NCBI GenBank assembly: GCA_003505715.1
Contig: DNXU01000460.1
Span: forward strand, 1-6,850
Length of the DNA: 6,850 nucleotides
Direction of reading: 5' to 3'
Source: Cyanobacteria bacterium UBA8803
Lineage (GTDB): Bacteria; Cyanobacteriota; Cyanobacteriia; Cyanobacteriales; Coleofasciculaceae
Part shown: positions 1 to 5,662 of the stretch, piece by piece
Layout of the letters: each line of letters opens with the position of its first letter
Numbering within the stretch: the first letter of the stretch is position 1
Program-made: the position numbers and the translations under genes
The notes under the pieces: generated by a model
Seen by the model: only the letters and a program-made list of their open reading frames with translations
Told to the model about the DNA's origin: nothing
Databases searched by the model: none

Positions 1-28
1 CATCCCTCATCCCTCATCCCTCATCCCC
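1..28. repeat. Heptanucleotide tandem repeat, four copies (CATCCCT)
   Basis: Four consecutive 7-base units, the first three identical (catccct) and the last ending in c instead of t. On the minus strand they follow directly on the stop codon of the WD40 gene and share one base with it. The array begins at the window edge, so it may continue to the left. Short tandem heptamers of this kind are known from cyanobacterial genomes as STRR sequences. Seven is not a multiple of a helical turn and the array has no dyad, so it does not look like a terminator. Confidence 0.85.
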
Positions 29-3000
29 TAACAAAGCTCGCGATCGCTCTGTTTCAAGTCTGAGTTATTTTGGAGATAATCTTGCAGCCAATTGCAGCCC
101 TTTTCCCACAGATCGTCTAAATCCAGATTCCATACAATTGCTGTTTTATCCTCAGTTCCAACGACTAGTGCTTTGCCATCGTTGCTCCAGTTAACACTTG
201 TGATGCGACCTTCCTCAGCTTTCCAGGTTTTAATCAAAGTGTCATCTAGCCGCCAGAGCTGGACTCGGTTATCCCAACTAGTGGTTGCTAGAATTTTACC
301 TGTGGGGCTGAATCGGGCACGAGCCACGCTATCGGTGGAGCCTTTGAGCGTTGCTTGCAGTTTTCCATCCCGGTTCCAGAGTTTCACCGTGTTATCGTAA
401 CTTGCTGAAACTAGCATCTGAGAGTCGGGCGAGAAGCTGACATCTAAAACCCAATTGTTATGGCCTAAGAGCGACCTCACTAATGTCCCATCCCCTGCCC
501 AAAGCTTAATTGTACGGTCATCGCTAGCAGAAGCGAGGAGCTGACCGTCGGGGCTAAAGCTAAGAGAATTGACGCGAGCCTTATGCCCCCTCAAGGTCTT
601 AATCAAAGTTCCTTGACTTGTCCACAGTTTCACCGTTCCATCCCTACTGGCAGAAGCAATGCGCTGGGAGTCTGGACTAAAGCCAACGCTCAATACCCAA
701 TCCTGATGCCCCCTTAAAACTTTAATCAAAGTCCCCTGGGGATGCCAGAGCCTTACCGTGCCATCTCGACTTGCCGAGGCAATCAGCTGACCGTCAGGAC
801 TGAAACTAACACTATAGACGCGCTCGGTATGTCCCTTTAAGGTATGTAGCAACTGACCGACCCGATTCCAGAGTTTCACAGTCCCGTCGTTGCTCGCCGT
901 GGCTATCAATTTACCATCCGGTGAAAATGTCACATCTCTAACATTACCCTGATGTCCCCGCAGAATCAGGCGAGACTGTTGGCGAAACTCCCAAAGCTTA
1001 ACGGTTTTGTCATAGCTAGCTGAGGCAATCAGAGGGAGTGAGGAACGGGGATGAAAACTGAGGCTAGTCACAGTGTCGTTGTGTCCCTTAAACGTTTTTA
1101 GTAAATTGCCCTGGCGATCCCACAGCTTCATTGTATGGTCAGCACTAGTTGACCCAATGAGCTGGCTGTCGGCACTGAAAGCCACTCTCAACACCCATCG
1201 GTCATGCTGGCGGAAGGTTTTGAGCAGCTTGCCCTGGGAATTCCATAGCTTGACCATGCCATCGTCACTAGCTGAGGCTATCAACTGACCATCGGGGCTG
1301 AAGACCACACAGTTGACCTTGGCTTTGTGCCCTCTCAGGGTTTGTAGTAACTTGCCATTTAGCGTCCATAGCTTGATCGTCCGATCTTTCCCCGCCGAAG
1401 CGATCGCATCGCCCTTGGGACTAAAGCTCACCCACGGCACTACTCCCTGCTCCGAAGGAATAGTTTCTAATAATTTGCCGTCAACCGTCCAAAGTTGAAT
1501 GGTGCCATCACCAACTGCCGCAGCAATTAGTTTCCCATTAGGACTAAAGCTCACCCTATAGACATGACCCCGATCAAGCCGAAACGTTCTCACCAGGGTG
1601 CCATCCCGATGCCAAAGCCGTACCGTACTATCCCAGCTACTTGAAGCAATCAGCTGGCTATTGGGGCTAAACGAGACACTAGTCACGCTATCTTGATGAC
1701 CGTTAAGGGTGGTGATTAAAGCGCCATTAGGACGCCACAGTTTCACGGTGCGATCTCGACTAGCCGAGGCAATAAGCTGACCATCTGGGGAAAAATTCAC
1801 ATCTGTAACTATATCCGTATGTCCCTCTAAGCGATTGCGCTCTGAAACTGCGTAAAGGGCTTGTGAGAGAGCGGCAATAACTTGCAAGCTAGTATCGGGT
1901 GCCACTGGTATAGACGAAGGGTGGGGAATCGGGAATGGGAAATCGGGAATGGGGAGAAAAAATTTCCTACTGCCTATTTGAAAGAAGCTATTTCTCAATC
2001 CCTGTTTGCTTTCTACTTGCTTCAAGCGTTTGGCAGCTCTTAACCCTTCCAACAGCGCGTCCAACTGATTATTGGACACAAATAGGGCTTCTGAAGAGGC
2101 ACTGAGCGCACTGAGCCGATCGTTGAACGAGAGCGTTGCTGCCAGTCTTCGTTGGCTCTCAGCTCGCCAGCCCAATCCCAGAGCTGTAACGGCAAGAACC
2201 GCCATTGCCATGCCAACCGCTATTGCTCGCAAGCGTTGTTGACGAACTCGCCCCAGTTCCAGCTCACTTCTTTCTAGCTGCGTCACCATATTTAATTGTG
2301 ATCGCTGCTGATAGTGGTAGCGAATTGGTGCGACTAGATAATCGTGAACGAGCTGATATCGATCTTGTGGTTCGTCCGGAATTCTGAATAACAAACCAGC
2401 ACCTACCAATATCTTTAAAATCAAATCCAGTTTTTCCGTTGCGAGTTGGGTGTTGTAGCCGACATCTGGCATCTGACAAATGATATTGGCTAACTGACAA
2501 CTGGCTAATTCAGCTTGAGTTTTCCAAGGGCGGGTGCCTTGTTCATTGGTTAAGGCGAATAAAACTTGCCATACCGTCTCTTCATTTTCTGACCCGCAAT
2601 CACCGATCGTGTCTAAGAGCCATCGCTCTACTAAAGCGGTCTTTGGGTTAGTACCCAGCGCCTGGTATTGAGTCAGAGTTGTAATTTTTTCTGCCTGTAG
2701 CTGGGCACCTACGACTTGTAACTCAATCAGACGTATTGCTCCTGATAGGTCAGCTAAATCTTCTACTAATGCATCAATGAGAGGCTCTTCTAATTGAAAT
2801 TGAGATACTCTTGTCAAAGTCGAAATGAGCGTTTTGGCCTCCAAGCGCGAAAGATCGCCTAAACGGTAGCGCAGCTGTCGATCAAAAATATTGTTGTTGA
2901 TGGCATTTAAGTTACTATAGCGTTCGCATTCCAATAAATAATGGAGATAATCTTCTCGGATAGATAATATGACTTTAATAAAAGGAAGATTCAGGGCATC

Positions 3001-4983
3001 CCCCAGAAAATCGTAAAACTGACGCCGCTGTTCTAGGTGAGTGCCAACGAAAAAAAACTCTTCAAACTGGTCAAAAATGAGAACAATGAATAAATTGCGA
3101 TCGGCAGCTAGACGCAACTGCTTCTCAATGGCCTGTAGTTTAGCGCTCGGTTCTTGGTTATTTGTGATTTCTTTTTCGTCTTGACCAAAGGTGCTTAAAG
3201 AACTATTTAACTGCTTGGATAACTCGCTAACCCAATCCCCATAAACTTTTTGTACTACGGGTACAACTTCTCTGGCACTAATAATACGGGTTTCTAGAGT
3301 CGGTACTAATCCAGCATTAATTAACGAACTTTTGCCGACGCCGGAAGCCCCATGAATCACAGTTAATTTGTGATCGTTGCGGCTCAGATGTTCGATGAGG
3401 CGGTTGACCTCCTCGACACGTCCAACTGCTGCGATTTCTAGAGGCGATATTCTTCTACCCTGCCGAGTGAATTGCTGTAAGGGGGCAGCACCGAGAAAGG
3501 TAAAAAAACCATACTGTTGCTCAATTGCTCGTTGCTCTTGCTTGACTTCAAAGGCGCGGAGATATTGCTGCTTGTGGAAGTATAGCGATCGCAATTCAGC
3601 TAAGATGTCAATGTAAAGCTGTGGGGACTGATCTGGGAATTGGGGCAGCAACCCCTCTACCTTGAGGGCTTTTTCCAGATTAGCGATTGCACCTGCTGTC
3701 TGTCCCAACTGCCTCTGAGCTTTAGCCAAGATCAGCAGATACCATCCTTGATGTTGGGGCTGATGTAATCCGGACTGTTCCAGGCAATCGAGGGCTGTTT
3801 CAGCTAAGACCTTGGCATCTTCCCAATCGGACTGGGCTTGAGCTACAGCAGCCAAAAAGCCATAAGCTTGAGGCAGTTGCACGGAGGTATTTGCACTTTG
3901 AGACTCAGCTAGAGTATCGAGAGCTAGAGCTTGTAAGTCTATCCAGCTTTGCAGGTTTTGCAGAACTTCGCCTAACTGAATCCTTAAGTGAGCTACCCAA
4001 TCTAAGCGTCCTGCTGTAGTGAATACCTCAATCCCTTCACTAAAGAAATCTTTAGCTTTTTCCCAGTTTTCATACCTGTAGAGCGGTTGCAACTGGGCTT
4101 GGCGGCAATAACACCAGCCGATGTGATGGAGTAATATCCCGACTTGTTCTAAATAAGAGGGGGTGCAAGTTTCTCCCTCTCGATTTACTTGTTGCTGCCA
4201 AAACTCTAGACTCTGTTGATACTGCTCTAAGGCAATATCAATTTGGTCTTTGCTATAGGCATCTCGTCCAATAAGAAATTGCCAAGTAGCGTTTTGTGAG
4301 GATTCTAAACGGACACCCCGAGCTGCTAAGTCTCGCAGGGCAGACTCCAGTTCTTGGCGGCGGCGGCAACCAGGTGCCAAATCGAGTGCATCATTTGAGA
4401 AAAACTGGTCTGGTGAGAAAAACTGCTTTAGATCGGTATCCAAAATAGCGGCAAATAATTCATCTGTTGTTTGCTGCCATAAAGCCAGTAATTCTGCGGT
4501 GGTAAGTTCAAACTTAATTGAGGTAGCCGCCCAACTTTTGAAATCCGGGGCAAACCGTGCGAGTTTTTGTAGTACCTCATCGGTTACCCACAACACCAAA
4601 GGGAAGGTAAAGCGTTTGCGAAACTCATCTCGCACTTGGTTGGTGGAAATGAGTACGCTATCAATGGTCTTTACTGACTCTAGGCCAAATACGATGAGGA
4701 CAGATGTTGGCTCGAGGGCGATCGCAGCCAAAATATTTGTATATAGGGTTTTGATTGACTTTTGTAGAACGATCTGTCTCATCGGTACTCCGATAAGCGC
4801 TTGCAAACCTTGCCACATTTGCTGCTTGCAGACCTGATAGTTGCAGCGTACCAAAATCAAGGCAAATTGCTCTTGAGACAGAGTAATCGCTCGAGCTAGT
4901 GTTAATAGCGATCGCTCATTAGATGCTGCTATGTCTTCCGATCGATCCTGATCATTCATTACAATCAAACTTTTGACCGCCAT
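28..4983 (-). CDS. nSTAND-type NTPase with TPR-like region and 14 WD40 repeats
   Basis: A 1651-residue protein that looks complete. Residues 24-165 form an N-terminal module without a Walker A. About 230-490 is TPR-like. The nSTAND core has Walker A GASGVGKS at 545-552, Walker B LFIVLIFD at 631-638 followed by QFEE, a sensor-like SIRED at 674-678 and the family motif YQLVHDYLV at 876-884. A hydrophobic segment spans 920-939. Fourteen WD40 repeats fill 1050-1625. The tail from 1626 (GCNWLQDYL, then DRELC at the very end) is one I recognise from cyanobacterial WD40-STAND proteins. The ATG at 4983 is the first usable start: the frame is open for 56 codons upstream but contains no ATG, GTG or TTG. 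A second ATG at codon 9 is possible. Neither has a clear Shine-Dalgarno sequence. The family is inferred to act as a ligand-triggered, ATP-driven switch; the ligand and output are unknown. Confidence 0.93.
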   Translation of the reverse strand: MAVKSLIVMNDQDRSEDIAASNERSLLTLARAITLSQEQFALILVRCNYQVCKQQMWQGLQALIGVPMRQIVLQKSIKTLYTNILAAIALEPTSVLIVFGLESVKTIDSVLISTNQVRDEFRKRFTFPLVLWVTDEVLQKLARFAPDFKSWAATSIKFELTTAELLALWQQTTDELFAAILDTDLKQFFSPDQFFSNDALDLAPGCRRRQELESALRDLAARGVRLESSQNATWQFLIGRDAYSKDQIDIALEQYQQSLEFWQQQVNREGETCTPSYLEQVGILLHHIGWCYCRQAQLQPLYRYENWEKAKDFFSEGIEVFTTAGRLDWVAHLRIQLGEVLQNLQSWIDLQALALDTLAESQSANTSVQLPQAYGFLAAVAQAQSDWEDAKVLAETALDCLEQSGLHQPQHQGWYLLILAKAQRQLGQTAGAIANLEKALKVEGLLPQFPDQSPQLYIDILAELRSLYFHKQQYLRAFEVKQEQRAIEQQYGFFTFLGAAPLQQFTRQGRRISPLEIAAVGRVEEVNRLIEHLSRNDHKLTVIHGASGVGKSSLINAGLVPTLETRIISAREVVPVVQKVYGDWVSELSKQLNSSLSTFGQDEKEITNNQEPSAKLQAIEKQLRLAADRNLFIVLIFDQFEEFFFVGTHLEQRRQFYDFLGDALNLPFIKVILSIREDYLHYLLECERYSNLNAINNNIFDRQLRYRLGDLSRLEAKTLISTLTRVSQFQLEEPLIDALVEDLADLSGAIRLIELQVVGAQLQAEKITTLTQYQALGTNPKTALVERWLLDTIGDCGSENEETVWQVLFALTNEQGTRPWKTQAELASCQLANIICQMPDVGYNTQLATEKLDLILKILVGAGLLFRIPDEPQDRYQLVHDYLVAPIRYHYQQRSQLNMVTQLERSELELGRVRQQRLRAIAVGMAMAVLAVTALGLGWRAESQRRLAATLSFNDRLSALSASSEALFVSNNQLDALLEGLRAAKRLKQVESKQGLRNSFFQIGSRKFFLPIPDFPFPIPHPSSIPVAPDTSLQVIAALSQALYAVSERNRLEGHTDIVTDVNFSPDGQLIASASRDRTVKLWRPNGALITTLNGHQDSVTSVSFSPNSQLIASSSWDSTVRLWHRDGTLVRTFRLDRGHVYRVSFSPNGKLIAAAVGDGTIQLWTVDGKLLETIPSEQGVVPWVSFSPKGDAIASAGKDRTIKLWTLNGKLLQTLRGHKAKVNCVVFSPDGQLIASASDDGMVKLWNSQGKLLKTFRQHDRWVLRVAFSADSQLIGSTSADHTMKLWDRQGNLLKTFKGHNDTVTSLSFHPRSSLPLIASASYDKTVKLWEFRQQSRLILRGHQGNVRDVTFSPDGKLIATASNDGTVKLWNRVGQLLHTLKGHTERVYSVSFSPDGQLIASASRDGTVRLWHPQGTLIKVLRGHQDWVLSVGFSPDSQRIASASRDGTVKLWTSQGTLIKTLRGHKARVNSLSFSPDGQLLASASDDRTIKLWAGDGTLVRSLLGHNNWVLDVSFSPDSQMLVSASYDNTVKLWNRDGKLQATLKGSTDSVARARFSPTGKILATTSWDNRVQLWRLDDTLIKTWKAEEGRITSVNWSNDGKALVVGTEDKTAIVWNLDLDDLWEKGCNWLQDYLQNNSDLKQSDRELC
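109..1836 (-). repeat. Fourteen WD40 repeats (123-base units) in the nSTAND gene
   Basis: Residues 1050-1625 divide into fourteen units of 41 residues, except repeat 7 (43 residues) because of a two-residue insertion in the loop before its LIASAS strand. The consensus reads GH..V..V.FSPDGQLIASAS.D.TVKLW. Fourteen repeats fit two seven-bladed propellers. The GH dipeptide is missing at its usual place in repeats 3, 4, 13 and 14, and repeat 6 has QH. Repeats 9, 10 and 11 stay closest to the consensus. Such propellers usually serve as binding platforms; here they are the likely sensor. Confidence 0.93.
1926..1953. repeat. G-rich 14-base direct repeat inside the coding region
   Basis: Thirteen bases, aatcgggaatggg, occur at 1927-1939 and again at 1941-1953, a period of 14 that equals two heptads. 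More G-rich sequence flanks both sides (1918-1926 and 1953-1956). Read on the minus strand it encodes a proline-rich stretch, PIPDFPFPIPHP, at residues 1011-1022. This is the kind of low-complexity repeat normally found between cyanobacterial genes. It keeps the reading frame here. Confidence 0.85.
2167..2226 (-). other. Predicted membrane-spanning segment of the nSTAND protein
   Basis: Residues 920-939 form an uninterrupted hydrophobic run (AIAVGMAMAVLAVTALGLGW). Arginines lie on both sides: 912, 914, 917 and 919 before it, 940, 945 and 946 after it. It separates the ATPase from the WD40 propellers. The charge pattern does not clearly predict orientation. It could be a single-pass membrane anchor, or a buried helix used in oligomer assembly. 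Confidence 0.7.
2314..3486 (-). other. nSTAND ATPase core with winged-helix-like C-terminal part
   Basis: Approximate limits are residues 500-890. The segment SPLEIAAVGRVEEVNRLIEHL before the P-loop is the usual entry to nSTAND domains. The Walker A (GASGVGKS) is at 3328-3351 on the DNA. The Walker B aspartate is 638, with acidic EE two residues further on. The arginine in SIRED (676) sits at the sensor position. The part around 810-890, ending in YQLVHDYLVAPI, is the helical and winged-helix-like end seen across the family. All motifs needed for ATP binding and hydrolysis appear intact. Confidence 0.88.
3514..4296 (-). other. TPR-like helical repeat region of the nSTAND protein
   Basis: Approximate limits are residues 230-490. 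The sequence is made of helix pairs with small residues at regular spacing. Examples are the region around ALEQYQQSLEFW (251-262), the pair at 376-402 (FLAAVAQAQSDWEDAKVLAETALDCLE) and the pair at 415-440 (YLLILAKAQRQLGQTAGAIANLEKAL). These match TPR style but diverge from the consensus. Protein-protein contact or autoinhibition of the neighbouring ATPase is an inference. Confidence 0.75.
4489..4914 (-). other. N-terminal module resembling a P-loop fold without Walker A
   Basis: Approximate limits are residues 24-165. A first hydrophobic strand, FALILVRCNY (40-49), has no GxxxxGK loop after it. SVLIVFGLESV (94-104) stands where a Walker B strand would be but lacks the acidic pair. FPLVLWVTDE (127-136) followed by LARFAPDFKSW (141-151) looks like a sensor strand and helix. 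I recall similar modules at the N-terminus of other TPR or STAND proteins in cyanobacteria. A degenerate, non-hydrolysing P-loop fold used as an adaptor or effector-associated domain is an inference. Confidence 0.5.
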
Positions 4984-5004
4984 CGGTGCTGAATTATTAT
5001 TAAC

Positions 5005-5035
5005 TTGACAGGTTTTTATTTTTCCAGAGTAAAAT
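5005..5035 (+). promoter_or_regulatory. Candidate rightward promoter (TTGACA, 19 bases, TAAAAT)
   Basis: TTGACA at 5005-5010 matches the -35 consensus fully, and TAAAAT at 5030-5035 differs from the -10 consensus by one base. The 19-base spacing is longer than the preferred 17. It points away from the nSTAND gene, into the spacer, where no plus-strand gene is evident. In AT-rich DNA this can arise by chance. Confidence 0.22.
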
Positions 5036-5159
5036 AGACAAATTTCCTCTTTTACTACACAAGTTATTAAGTGGCATATTACGGTAATTTTAGGAAAAAT
5101 AACGTAATTGCCGCTCAGTAATTCAACTGATACTTTACGGGTCTTAGAAAGTTAATATC

Positions 5160-5171
5160 AGTGATTTCACT
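5160..5171. promoter_or_regulatory. Palindrome AGTGA-TT-TCACT
   Basis: A perfect 5-base inverted repeat around two bases. It uses the same half-sites as the wider-spaced element at 5226-5241. In addition, the 8 bases tcagtgat at 5158-5165 are the reverse complement of 5236-5243. It is either a protein-binding site or one arm of an RNA stem. The function is unknown. Confidence 0.3.
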
Positions 5172-5225
5172 TAGATCTCCCAATGATTTGTGAGCGAATT
5201 GCCTGTGATATATCTGCTTTTATTT

Positions 5226-5241
5226 AGTGAGATAGATCACT
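5226..5241. promoter_or_regulatory. CRP-like operator candidate (AGTGA-N6-TCACT)
   Basis: Two half-sites with the inner GTGA and TCAC exact and a six-base spacer, which is the arrangement of CRP-family sites (TGTGA-N6-TCACA). The outermost base differs on both sides, symmetrically. It lies about 245 bases upstream of the nSTAND start codon. I could not place a good promoter at a normal distance from it, so a role in control of that gene is only possible. Confidence 0.35.
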
Positions 5242-5352
5242 GACAAAATTGCTATTTTTACCCTTGAGTCTGCTAAATATCGTTAGCAAAACGGCCTTGT
5301 TATGGAGGAAAACTCAGGCTCTAGCTAGATTTCAGCAAATTTATAAAAATAA

Positions 5353-5381
5353 ATTATAGAACAGCTTGGTTGTGCAACTGT
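5353..5381 (-). promoter_or_regulatory. Candidate leftward promoter for the nSTAND gene
   Basis: On the minus strand, TATAAT at 5353-5358 is a perfect -10 box. Seventeen bases further upstream, at 5376-5381, stands ACAGTT, which is a poor -35 box. If used, the nSTAND mRNA would carry a leader of about 360 bases that includes the GTGA/TCAC boxes. Confidence 0.25.
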
Positions 5382-5435
5382 TGAAGCTATCAATTTTAGA
5401 AATTTAGCTCTTAGCTCTGTTGCTCTCAACTAGAC

Positions 5436-5465
5436 AAGCGAAGTCCGCCCAGGCGGACTTCGTTT
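5436..5465. terminator. Strong GC-rich hairpin; dispersed palindrome or weak terminator
   Basis: An 11-base perfect inverted repeat (cgaagtccgcc at 5439-5449, its complement at 5452-5462) with only two bases between the arms, extended by AA and TT pairs and a G-T pair at the base. On the plus strand it is followed by TTT, then ATAAG. On the minus strand no T-run follows. It lies 200 bases downstream of the ATPase stop codon. I recall very similar gaagtccgcc / ggcggacttcg palindromes scattered in many cyanobacterial genomes. A REP-like element is therefore as likely as a real terminator. Confidence 0.55.
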
Positions 5466-5662
5466 ATAAGCCTTGAGTTCTATTTGGCAAATACGGAACA
5501 GGAAACTCCCGAACAGGAGAAGAAGGATTTTCATTCCTTGATTGTGAGTGACAGCTCATGGGGTCTGTCTGGAAAATTAAGGATGAGAAATGAGAGACAG
5601 AGGCTTTCAGGCGTGCTGGAATACACCTGTCATGACGGGTACTATCAGCTCGTAACTGAGAG
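5466..5662. other. Spacer downstream of the ATPase gene, no clear gene
   Basis: Less AT-rich than the spacer to its left. A plus-strand frame is open from 5415 to 5723 but offers only a TTG at 5484 or a GTG at 5547, with no ribosome binding site, and overlaps the ATPase 3' end. I see no family in it. Several short stems can form: 5564-5570 with 5595-5601, 5625-5629 with 5636-5640, and 5647-5651 with 5660-5664. An 8-base direct repeat gaacagga occurs at 5496 and 5511. Confidence 0.5.

Larger units (their letters stand above)
4984..5435. other. AT-rich spacer upstream of the nSTAND gene
   Basis: No convincing gene on either strand. On the minus strand the frame of the nSTAND gene stays open from 5151 to 4984 but has no standard start codon, so I treat this as leader. 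The stretch carries a group of GTGA/TCAC boxes between 5158 and 5243, a short inverted repeat ATTAC-G-GTAAT at 5078-5088, two 7-base copies of tagctct at 5405-5418, and candidate promoter boxes in both directions. Confidence 0.6.

Noticed and set aside
109..1836. Regular 123-base repeats considered as a CRISPR-like or satellite array
   Set aside because: The units are codon-based WD40 repeats with variable sequence, in frame across the whole region; no identical repeats with unique spacers.
2264..2500. Minus-strand 78-codon frame within the nSTAND gene in another phase
   Set aside because: It is fully contained in the real gene and encodes no known motif.
4499..4837. Plus-strand 112-codon frame opposite the N-terminal part of the nSTAND gene
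   Set aside because: It is antisense to well-supported coding sequence and its translation shows no domain or sensible composition. The same holds for the plus-strand frames at 92-400, 1073-1288, 1313-1498, 2205-2387, 3377-3616 and 6555-6746.
5186..5200. TTGTGAGCG followed by AATT, similar to a lac operator half
   Set aside because: Only one half matches, the dyad is missing and there are no sugar-use genes nearby. Chance similarity.
5303..5329. Mini-frame ATG GAG GAA AAC with GGAGG at 5304-5308
   Set aside because: The GGAGG lies inside the would-be coding part, not before it, and the frame ends after eight codons.
5353..5381. Control of the leftward promoter by the CRP-like site at 5226-5241 as a classical activator
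   Set aside because: The site would lie more than 100 bases downstream of this -10 box, which does not fit activation geometry.
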